A stretch of DNA of 9,269 nucleotides, taken from contig JAFGKN010000227.1 of assembly GCA_016928605.1 (NCBI GenBank), forward strand, positions 1 through 9,269. The letters are read 5' to 3'. The position numbers and the translations under genes are program-made. Below are positions 1 through 5,790 of the stretch, in pieces. Within the stretch, counting starts at the first letter, position 1. Each line of letters starts with the position of its first letter. The notes beneath the pieces were generated by a model. The model saw nothing but the letters and a program-made list of their open reading frames with translations. It was not told the origin of the DNA and made no database searches. This DNA comes from Planctomycetota bacterium (lineage in GTDB: Bacteria > Planctomycetota > UBA8108).

Positions 1-83
1 AGGCGCGCGGTCCCGCCCTCGAGCGACTCGACGTCCACGGAGAGCCAGCGGAGGAGCCATCCCGGCAGCGGCAGATCGTTCAT
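1..83 (-). CDS. Start of an unidentified gene downstream of the BatA-like gene (partial, N-terminus only)
   Basis: Only the first 27 codons are inside the window, beginning MNDLPLPGWLLRWLSVDVES and then running off the edge. The ATG (83-81) overlaps the stop of the BatA-like gene as ATGA, and a good Shine-Dalgarno GGGAGG (95-90) sits 6 bases upstream, so the start is well supported although the reading frame is short. The Trp/Leu-rich opening could precede a membrane segment, but none is visible. From what is known of MoxR-DUF58-BatA operons, the next gene is often another large membrane protein with VWA or glutamine-amidotransferase-like parts. That is inference; the sequence here is too short to identify a family. 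Confidence 0.75.
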   Translation of the reverse strand, partial: MNDLPLPGWLLRWLSVDVESLEGGTAR

Positions 84-2446
84 GACGTACCTCCCGCCGC
101 CATGGCCGCGCCCTCGCGCCGCGCGCTCGCCTGCGCCGGAGGGCCCTGCGCGCGACCGGCCGGCGCGAGACCGCTCTGGCGCCGGTGGCGCGCGAAGAGC
201 CAGGCGAGGAAGCCCTCGGCGAAGAGCAGCGCGAGGAAGAGCCCGATCAGCAGATCCGAGATCTCGAAGCGGCCGCGCCCCGCGGCGGCGACGTCCGCCG
301 CATCCCGGATGACCTCGAGCGGCAGATCCGGATAGAGCCGGGCGAGATCCTCCGGCGCCAGGCGGACGAGATCGGACTCCTCGGGCTCCGAACGGACCGC
401 GAAGGCCCGGATCTCCTCGCCGCCGTCTCGCTTCCTGAGGACGAGCGTCGAGAGGCCGGCCTTCATCGTGTCGTCGAGGCGGAACCGGAACTCCTCCGCG
501 CGCGCTCCCTCCGGAGGCGGAGCAGCTATCAGCACGCGCTCGGGAGTCTCGGGATACTCAGGGCCCCGGTACCTGGCCTCCTTCGCGTAGAGCGTGATGT
601 CGACCGGGATCTCGATGCGGGAGCCCGCCGCATGGCCGGCCAGATCGGCCTCGGCGCGGCCGGTCGTCTCCATGATCTGCTGCAGGACCGGGAGGTAGGT
701 GGGGCTGACCGGCCAGTCGTTCCACTCCGCATCCGCGCTCGAGGCGAAGAGGATCACCCTTCCGGAGCCCGCCTCTCTCTCGACGATCGCCGGGCTCCCG
801 TCGGCGTCGTCGAACTGCGCGATCACGCGGGCGCGCGGCTGCGGCTCCAGCAGGAAGAACCGCGAGAATCCCGCCTCGGCGATCAGCGCCTCGCCTCCGT
901 CGCGGAGGAACCGGAAGAAGGGGTGGTCGAAGGAGGGCACCATGCCCACCGGGAGCTGCTCGTGAGCTCGAAGCTCGCCGATGCCCGCCGGCAGCAGATC
1001 CCTCGCGGGATGCTCCGGATCGGCCGGTCCCTCGGCGCCTCCCAGGTCGCGGGCGTAGATGACCGGATCGACCTGGTCGCCGAGGAAGATCAGCAGAGTC
1101 CCTCCCTCGCGGACGTAGGCGCCGAGCCGGGGGACGAACTCGCGCGGGAGGAGATAGACGTTGGCCAGCACGATCGCACCGAACCGGGAGAGAGCATCGC
1201 CCGGCAGGCTGTCCTCCACCACGACCTTCGGCGCGAGCCCGGAAGACGTCTCTCCGCTCGGCCGCAGCGCCGTCTCGAGGTAGTCGGTCTCTCCCTCGTA
1301 GAGCTGCGAGGAGGGCTCGCCGCTCACGAGGAGCACCTCGGTGGCCTCGATCACATCGACCACGAACGACCGCTGGTTGTCCTCGGGCAGCGGATCGCCC
1401 GCGCCGGAGACCTCGACCGCCGCCCGGTACTGGCCTGCCTCCCGGAACGTGACCGCGACGCTCGCGACGCCGCTCTCTCCTCCCGCCAGCCGCGGGATGG
1501 GGGCGGCGAGGGCCATGCTCGCTCCGGTCTCCTGCGAGGTCGGCGCGTAGCTCAGGCGCACCCGGAGATCGCCCACCGCCTCGCGGCCGTGGTTGGTGAT
1601 GCGAACGTGGACGTCCGAGGGTATGCCGGCGGCCGGCCTCCCTCCGGCGATCTCGACGCCCGTCACGGCGACGTTGCCCGGCGAGCCGGAGCCGGCGTCG
1701 AGGATCGCCAGGCTCGTGGGGACCTCCGCGCTCGCGGCGAGCCTTTCGAAGGCCGCCTGGAGGCTGGCGCTGGCGCCGCCGCTCCCGTCGGTCCAGTCCG
1801 CGGCGCGAAGGTCTGTCAGGATGGAGACCGTGCGGGGACGCTGGCCGCCCTCGGAGGAGACCATCGCTCCGTGCTCGGCGATGCTCTCGAGCACGCGGCC
1901 GAGGTCCATGCGCGTGCTCGTGGGGGAGAGCGCCCGCAGCGATTGCTCGAGCGCGGCCGCCCTCTCGCGGTCGACGAAGCTGCCGCGCACGATCGGCGCC
2001 TCCGGCCGCGAGGAGCGGAGGATGGTCACCCGGTCGCGGCTGCTCCGCTCCGCGAGCCGGTGGAGCGTGTCGATCAGCGCGGCCGTCGTCCGCTCGAGCA
2101 GCGTTCGATCGGCCTGCCGCTCGGCCATCGAGAGCGAGTCATCGACCACGAAGACCTTGTCCTCGCTGAGGAGGACGCTGGCGAGCCAGCCGAACCCCTG
2201 GTCGGAGAGCATCGGGCGCGCGAGGAAGAAAGCGATCAGCACCATGAGGAGGATGCGGCACGCGAGGAGGACGAGCTGCTCCAGGCGGATCCTCCTGCGG
2301 TTCTTCCTCAGGGCGGCGAGCAAGAACTCCATGGCGGCCCAGTCGAGCCGCCGCAGCCGCCGGCGGTTGATGAGGTGGATGATGATCGGAATCGCTCCGA
2401 GGGCGGCGGCGGCCCAGGCCAGCTCGACGTGGAGAAACGGGCTCAC
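80..2446 (-). CDS. BatA-like membrane protein with von Willebrand factor A domain
   Basis: A 788-aa membrane protein. Residues 1-78 match the BatA N-terminal domain: a first membrane helix (about 9-26) ending in HLINRRR, a basic cytoplasmic loop, a second helix (about 58-75) and the closing ARP at 76-78. A VWA domain follows (about 97-250) with an intact MIDAS: DDSLS at 102-106, a Thr near 176-178 and Asp212 in ILTDL. Residues about 258-366 look like an Ig/CARDB-type beta domain. Residues about 369-610 resemble the glutamine-amidotransferase-like Rossmann fold of such proteins, with no catalytic triad that I can identify. A third helix (about 732-751) leads to a basic, Ala/Gly-rich tail. The GTG start is chosen for its near-perfect Shine-Dalgarno (2459-2453). 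The family works with MoxR ATPases and DUF58 proteins at the inner membrane; the actual client here is unknown. The true batA gene of Bacteroides is only a distant relative, so no symbol is given. Confidence 0.88.
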   Translation of the reverse strand: MSPFLHVELAWAAAALGAIPIIIHLINRRRLRRLDWAAMEFLLAALRKNRRRIRLEQLVLLACRILLMVLIAFFLARPMLSDQGFGWLASVLLSEDKVFVVDDSLSMAERQADRTLLERTTAALIDTLHRLAERSSRDRVTILRSSRPEAPIVRGSFVDRERAAALEQSLRALSPTSTRMDLGRVLESIAEHGAMVSSEGGQRPRTVSILTDLRAADWTDGSGGASASLQAAFERLAASAEVPTSLAILDAGSGSPGNVAVTGVEIAGGRPAAGIPSDVHVRITNHGREAVGDLRVRLSYAPTSQETGASMALAAPIPRLAGGESGVASVAVTFREAGQYRAAVEVSGAGDPLPEDNQRSFVVDVIEATEVLLVSGEPSSQLYEGETDYLETALRPSGETSSGLAPKVVVEDSLPGDALSRFGAIVLANVYLLPREFVPRLGAYVREGGTLLIFLGDQVDPVIYARDLGGAEGPADPEHPARDLLPAGIGELRAHEQLPVGMVPSFDHPFFRFLRDGGEALIAEAGFSRFFLLEPQPRARVIAQFDDADGSPAIVEREAGSGRVILFASSADAEWNDWPVSPTYLPVLQQIMETTGRAEADLAGHAAGSRIEIPVDITLYAKEARYRGPEYPETPERVLIAAPPPEGARAEEFRFRLDDTMKAGLSTLVLRKRDGGEEIRAFAVRSEPEESDLVRLAPEDLARLYPDLPLEVIRDAADVAAAGRGRFEISDLLIGLFLALLFAEGFLAWLFARHRRQSGLAPAGRAQGPPAQASARREGAAMAAGGTS
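90..95 (-). promoter_or_regulatory. Ribosome binding site GGGAGG for the gene starting at 83
   Basis: GGGAGG is followed by the 6-base spacer TACGTC and then ATG. It lies inside the last codons of the BatA-like gene and decides the start of the partial downstream gene. With the ATGA overlap it indicates coupled translation. Confidence 0.7.
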
Positions 2447-2544
2447 GCCGCGCCTCCTTTCTCCGCTCGCGGCGCGTGGGAGAGCGCCGGCGGCAGCTCG
2501 GGCGGCCTCCGGGCAGTCGTCGGCTCGAGCGGTCGCGTCGCCAT
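2443..2544 (-). CDS. Candidate 33-aa micro-ORF linking the DUF58 and BatA-like genes
   Basis: The 97 bases between the DUF58 stop and the BatA-like start hold an open frame of 33 codons beginning MATRPLEPTTARR and ending APRAEKGGAA. Its ATG shares one base with the DUF58 stop (TGATG at 2546-2542), and its TGA overlaps the BatA-like GTG as GTGA (2446-2443). An AGGAGG (2555-2550) lies 5 bases before the ATG. The product would be Pro/Ala/Arg-rich, with no membrane segment, cysteines or recognisable domain. It could be a real small protein, a translational relay that keeps ribosomes on the message between the two genes, or a chance frame: in DNA this GC-rich, 33 codons without a stop are not rare. 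The overlaps and Shine-Dalgarno are seen directly; the function is unknown. Confidence 0.35.
   Translation of the reverse strand: MATRPLEPTTARRPPELPPALSHAPRAEKGGAA
2453..2459 (-). promoter_or_regulatory. Strong ribosome binding site AAGGAGG for the BatA-like gene
   Basis: AAGGAGG with a 6-base spacer to GTG at 2446 fixes a non-ATG start for the BatA-like gene. It lies at the end of the candidate 33-codon ORF, so ribosomes finishing that ORF would pass over it. Confidence 0.75.
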
Positions 2545-3449
2545 CACATCCTCCTCGCCTTCGACCGGGACGCGATCACTGCGATGATCGCCGCCTCCAT
2601 CGGCTCGGCCGTCCGGCACCGGTAGTAATCGATGCCCATCGACGAGCAGACGCGCTCGACCTCGCCCAGATAGCTCTCGAAGGCCTCGACGTAGGCCTCG
2701 CGCAGCGACCGCGGATCGGCGGTCACCTCGGGGTAGTCCTCGAGCCCCCTGAAGAGCGTGTTTCCCTCGAAGGGGAACGTCAGCTCCGTCTCGTCGAGCA
2801 CGTGGAAGACGATGATGTCGTGCCGGCGCATCGCGAACTCCTGGAGGCTCGCGGCGATCTCATCGCGCGGGGCGAAGAGGTCCGAGATGATCGCGACCAG
2901 CCCCCGCAGCGGGATGCTGTCGGCGATCTTCTTCATCGCCCCCAGGATGCCCGTCTTCTCGCGCGGCTCCGTCTCGTCCATCGCCTGGCCGATCCAGCGC
3001 AGCGAGGCTCGGCTGTTGCTGACCGGGACCTTCCGCCGGACGTCGGAATCGAAGAGCGTGACGCCCACGCTGTCGTGCTGGCGGTGGAGGAGGTAGGCCA
3101 GCGAGGCCCCCAGAGTGCCGCCGTAGTCGTACTTCGTCAGCCGGTCGTCGCCGAAGCCGAAGCGCATCGATTCGGAGCAGTCGAGGAGGATGTGAGCGCG
3201 CAGGTTCGTCTCCTCCTCGAACTTCTTGATCACGAAGCGCTCCGATCGGCCGTACACCTTCCAGTCGATGTGGCGGGGGTCGTCGCCCGGAACGTACTGG
3301 CGGTGGTCGGCGAACTCGACGGACTGCCCGTGGTACGGGCTCTTGTGGAGGCCGGTGATCACGCCCTCCACCACCATCCTCGCCCGGACCTCGAAGCGCC
3401 CGATGCGGGAGAGGACTCTAGGATCGTAGAATCTTTCGTACCTGGCCAT
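2544..3449 (-). CDS. DUF58 family protein (cytosolic VWA-like MoxR partner)
   Basis: A 301-aa soluble protein spanning the DUF58 domain and its VWA-like fold. Family signatures appear in order: HKSPYHGQSVEF (35-46), the YVPGDDPRHIDWKVYGRSER core (52-71), KKFEEETN (75-82), then the MIDAS LLDCSES (88-94, DxSxS intact), a FDSD strand (133-136) and ISDLFAP with Asp190. No membrane helix is present, as usual for the short form of the family. The ATG at 3449 is preferred over an in-frame ATG at 3536 because the family homology begins near it and the upstream stretch is low-complexity and lies in moxR. A GGAGGAAGG lies at 3472-3464, a rather long 14 bases from the ATG. The gene overlaps the moxR-type gene by 32 bases, implying coupled expression. 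DUF58 proteins are encoded with MoxR ATPases and are thought to act as adaptors or clients in assembling envelope or enzyme complexes. Confidence 0.92.
   Translation of the reverse strand: MARYERFYDPRVLSRIGRFEVRARMVVEGVITGLHKSPYHGQSVEFADHRQYVPGDDPRHIDWKVYGRSERFVIKKFEEETNLRAHILLDCSESMRFGFGDDRLTKYDYGGTLGASLAYLLHRQHDSVGVTLFDSDVRRKVPVSNSRASLRWIGQAMDETEPREKTGILGAMKKIADSIPLRGLVAIISDLFAPRDEIAASLQEFAMRRHDIIVFHVLDETELTFPFEGNTLFRGLEDYPEVTADPRSLREAYVEAFESYLGEVERVCSSMGIDYYRCRTAEPMEAAIIAVIASRSKARRM
2550..2555 (-). promoter_or_regulatory. AGGAGG motif in the last codons of the DUF58 gene
   Basis: The DUF58 protein ends in Arg-Arg-Met, with both arginines encoded by AGG, giving AGGAGG exactly 5 bases before the ATG of the candidate micro-ORF. 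It is a textbook Shine-Dalgarno by sequence and spacing. Coding constraint alone does not require AGG codons here. Confidence 0.45.
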
Positions 3450-4470
3450 CGTCGAGCGCGGCGCCTTCCTCCGTGGGGGTTTCCTCGAGCAGTCGGTCGA
3501 TGATCTTGTCGGGTGAGAAGCCTCTTCCCTCGGCATGGAAGTTGGTCAGGATGCGATGCCTCAGGACGGGATGCGCCACCGCTTTCACGTCGGCGATGGA
3601 GACGTAGTGCCGTCCGCTCAGGAGGGCCTTGGCCTTGGCCGCGATGACCAGGAACTGGCACGCGCGCGGTCCCGCTCCCCAGGCGACGTACTCGCGGATG
3701 AACTCGGGGACGGGCTCGTCCGGCGCGCCGTCGAGCCGCGTCTGTCTCACGAGGCGCATCGCGTAGTGGACGACGGGGTTCGCCACCGGGACCTTGCGGA
3801 TCACCCGCTGGATCTCGCGGATCTCATCGGCCCCGAAGACCGGCTCGACGGCCGGCTCGAGATCCTCCGTGGTCTGGCGGATGATGTCGTACTCCTCGCG
3901 CCACTCGGGGTACTTGATGAAGATCTTGAAGATGAACCGGTCCTGCTGCGCCTCGGGAAGGGGATAGGTGCCTTCCTGCTCGATGGGATTCTGCGTCGCC
4001 AGGACGAAGAAGGGATCCGGGAGCGGATGCCGCTCGCCGCCGACCGTGACCTGGCGCTCCTGCATCGATTCCAGCAGCGCCGCCTGGGTCTTGGGCGGGG
4101 TCCGGTTGATCTCGTCGGCGAGGATCACGTTGGCGAAGATAGGACCCTTGAGGAACCGGAACGTGCGCTCGCCGGTGCTCGGATCCGAGTGCATCACCTC
4201 CGTGCCGGTGATGTCGGTGGGCATCAGGTCGGGCGTGAACTGGATGCGGTTGAACCGCATGTCGAGGGACCGCGCCAGCGTCTGCACGAGCAGGGTCTTC
4301 GCGAGGCCGGGCACGCCTTCGATGATGCAGTGCCCGCGGGAGAAGACCGCGATCAGGAGCTGCTCGACGACCTTCTCCTGGCCGACGATCACCTTCGCTA
4401 TCTCCGTGCGGAGCTTCTCGAAGCTCGAGGTCAGTCGCTCGACCTCTCGGATGTCTATGGATTCGGACAT
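3418..4470 (-). CDS. MoxR-family AAA+ ATPase
   Basis: A 350-aa ATPase of usual length for the family. Walker A is GVPGLAKT (52-59) and Walker B is VILADE (115-120), followed by the MoxR signature INRTPPKTQAALLESMQE. Sensor 1 is the Asn of ATQNP (158-162), and EAQQDRF (173-179) carries the likely arginine finger. The C-terminal helical lid contains GPRA and the usual helix running into HPVLRHRI. All catalytic residues seem intact. MoxR proteins hydrolyse ATP as hexameric rings in the cytoplasm and work with VWA proteins as chaperone-like machines. This gene opens the DUF58/BatA operon, and the ATG has AAGGAG (4485-4480) 9 bases upstream. Its 3' end overlaps the DUF58 gene by 32 bases. The family call is secure; the client is not known. 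Confidence 0.96.
   Translation of the reverse strand: MSESIDIREVERLTSSFEKLRTEIAKVIVGQEKVVEQLLIAVFSRGHCIIEGVPGLAKTLLVQTLARSLDMRFNRIQFTPDLMPTDITGTEVMHSDPSTGERTFRFLKGPIFANVILADEINRTPPKTQAALLESMQERQVTVGGERHPLPDPFFVLATQNPIEQEGTYPLPEAQQDRFIFKIFIKYPEWREEYDIIRQTTEDLEPAVEPVFGADEIREIQRVIRKVPVANPVVHYAMRLVRQTRLDGAPDEPVPEFIREYVAWGAGPRACQFLVIAAKAKALLSGRHYVSIADVKAVAHPVLRHRILTNFHAEGRGFSPDKIIDRLLEETPTEEGAALDDGQVRKILRS
3464..3472 (-). promoter_or_regulatory. Purine-rich Shine-Dalgarno candidate GGAGGAAGG for the DUF58 gene
   Basis: GGAGGAAGG lies within the moxR-type coding sequence, 14 bases before the chosen DUF58 start. The spacing is longer than ideal, so coupling with translation of the upstream gene is likely to matter. 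Confidence 0.4.
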
Positions 4471-4502
4471 GAGATCGGACTCCTTGAATCCTCACCAAGG
4501 AA

Positions 4503-4528
4503 GCGCCCCCTCGGCGGAGGGCGGGCGC
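4503..4528 (-). promoter_or_regulatory. Stable hairpin in the leader of the MoxR-type gene
   Basis: Two adjoining 5-bp stems (GCGCC/GGCGC and CCCTC/GAGGG) enclose a CGCC loop with a 2-base CG bulge on one side, ten base pairs in all, nearly all G-C. It ends about 17 bases before the Shine-Dalgarno of the MoxR-type gene. What follows is TTCCTTGG rather than a T-run, so it is not a standard terminator. It might shape the 5' UTR, attenuate read-through from the upstream genes, or be a by-product of base composition. Confidence 0.4.
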
Positions 4529-4556
4529 ATCGCCGGTGAGCGGATACGCGCTGCAT

Positions 4557-4586
4557 TTCGTAAGGTGGTGAAACAGTCATCAGCAA
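4557..4586 (-). promoter_or_regulatory. Weak sigma70-like promoter candidate upstream of the MoxR-type gene
   Basis: Reading on the minus strand, TTGCTG (4586-4581) and TACGAA (4562-4557) are separated by 18 bases. Each matches only three of six consensus positions. Position in the AT-richer part of the gap favours it, but sigma factor preferences of this organism are unknown. Confidence 0.2.
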
Positions 4587-4662
4587 GAGAGGGACAGACG
4601 GCGGAGAGAGTCTCCAGAAAAGCCGAGCTCCGCAGCGAACATCTCCCTTCGAGCCGCGAAGC

Positions 4663-5790
4663 TCAACGCTGGTAGATGGGAACGTGCTGGTAGGGGAGCT
4701 GCAAGATGGTCAGCGCGATGGCCGTTCCATAGGTGGTGCCCACCTGGTCTCCCATCCAGCTCCCGTCGCCGGCGCGCGCCGAGGCGAGACGGAGGGCGAT
4801 CGCGCGATAGTACTGGGACCACTCCTTGCCGCCCTGCTGGTACTTCGCCTGCGAGTAGTAGAGCTGCGCGTAGAAGTAGTGTCCCCAGGAACGATTGGTG
4901 TCCGAGTGAACGGATATGGTCCGGTCGCAGTAGCGCAGGCACTTCAGGGCGACCGGGCTGTCGTACTCGCCGGCGTTGTAGAGCGTGGCCACGGCCGCAG
5001 CCGTGATCGGCGGCCGCGAGCCGCCGCCTCCCCGGAGCTGGTAGCGGATGCCGCCGTCGGGCTCCTGCGACTTCTCGATGTAGCGGACGGCCCGCTCGAT
5101 CGTGCTCCTGCTCACCTGGATGCCCGCGTTGCGGCAGGCGCGGAGGCCCTGGATCTGCGTCACGGTCACCGATCCCTCGTCGCCCTCCGAGTTGGGCGAG
5201 TAGAGCCACCCGCCGGCGCGGCTCTGGCTCCTCTCGGTGATGCGCACGGCGCGGGTGAGGACGTCGTGGATCCGCTGCTGGCGCCTCGGATCGCTTTCCA
5301 TGCCGTAGGCCTGCGCGAGAAAGAGCATCGCGAATCCGTGGCCGTGCATCGAGCGCCCCTCCTCCGCGGGGGTGGCGATGAGCCCGCTGGGGCGGGCGAC
5401 CCGAAGGATGAAGTCGACCGCCCTGGAGATCGACCGGGCGTACGGGCCGCGGGTGGGGGTGCTCCCCGTCATCAGCAGCGCGGTGCCGCCGAGGGCGGTC
5501 ATCGCGGTCGGATAGCCGCCGATGCCTCCCATGTTGTTCCAGGAGCCGTCGCGGTTCTGCGTGCGGACCAGGTACTCGGCTCCCCCCTTGACCATGCGCT
5601 CGATCTCGGGGGTGACTCCGTCGGGACGGCGCGCGGCCGCGAGGAGCGGTCCGGAGGACGGGAGGGCCGCCGCGACCGCCGCCGCGACCAGGAGGGCCGG
5701 GCGAGAGGGGAGGCGCCGCCCCCGCAACTCGCAGTCCCGCAGGCGAGCGCATCGCTCCTGGACGAGCACGGGGATTCTCTCTGGGGTCAT
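4663..5790 (-). CDS. Exported terpenoid-cyclase-fold (prenyltransferase/squalene-oxidase repeat) protein
   Basis: A 375-aa protein with alpha/alpha-toroid repeats. QW-like motifs occur at QNRDGSW (78-84), GGW (193-195), QEPDGG (242-247) and GDGSW (341-345), and it ends in a Tyr-Gly-Thr-Ala helix and LPYQHVPIYQR, an ending common in planctomycetal members of this family. The N-terminus has a long charged n-region and then a hydrophobic stretch (about 31-53, PALLVAAAVAAAL onwards), probably a signal peptide or anchor. The catalytic DxDD of squalene-hopene cyclases is absent and the protein is about half their length, so I infer a structural or binding role rather than terpene cyclisation. The start shares one base with the upstream stop (TGATG). 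No strong Shine-Dalgarno is visible (GAGG at 5807-5804 is 13 bases away), so translation probably depends on coupling. An in-frame GTG seven codons in is a less likely start. Confidence 0.85.
   Translation of the reverse strand: MTPERIPVLVQERCARLRDCELRGRRLPSRPALLVAAAVAAALPSSGPLLAAARRPDGVTPEIERMVKGGAEYLVRTQNRDGSWNNMGGIGGYPTAMTALGGTALLMTGSTPTRGPYARSISRAVDFILRVARPSGLIATPAEEGRSMHGHGFAMLFLAQAYGMESDPRRQQRIHDVLTRAVRITERSQSRAGGWLYSPNSEGDEGSVTVTQIQGLRACRNAGIQVSRSTIERAVRYIEKSQEPDGGIRYQLRGGGGSRPPITAAAVATLYNAGEYDSPVALKCLRYCDRTISVHSDTNRSWGHYFYAQLYYSQAKYQQGGKEWSQYYRAIALRLASARAGDGSWMGDQVGTTYGTAIALTILQLPYQHVPIYQR

Larger units (their letters stand above)
4471..4662. other. 192-bp non-coding gap, probable leader of the moxR operon
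   Basis: This is the longest stretch without a supported gene. It separates the toroid-protein gene from the MoxR-type gene, both on the minus strand. It is visibly less GC-rich around 4545-4640 than its surroundings, which suits a promoter region. It contains a strong inverted repeat close to the MoxR-type start and a weak sigma70-like candidate. Just after the upstream stop a short CTTCG/CGAAG stem can be drawn, and TTTT occurs near 4620, but they do not combine into a convincing rho-independent terminator. Confidence 0.6.

Noticed and set aside
185..2587. 800-aa open frame on the plus strand opposite the BatA-like gene
   Set aside because: It is antisense to a gene with clear BatA and VWA motifs. 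Its translation is Arg/Glu/Asp-rich with no domain, typical of mirrored frames in GC-rich DNA.
1593..3503. 636-aa open frame on the plus strand opposite the BatA-like and DUF58 genes
   Set aside because: Crosses two well-supported genes in antisense, shows no motif, and is explained by codon-position GC bias.
3450..3536. Upstream ATG (3536) for the DUF58 gene
   Set aside because: It adds 29 low-complexity residues that overlap moxR deeply; family similarity starts close to the ATG at 3449.
4600..4662. Rho-independent terminator after the toroid gene
   Set aside because: Only a 5-bp CTTCG/CGAAG stem and a distant TTTT are present; they do not form a stem followed directly by a T-run.
4663..5790. 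Functional squalene-hopene cyclase
   Set aside because: No DxDD motif, about half the expected length, and an N-terminal export signal.
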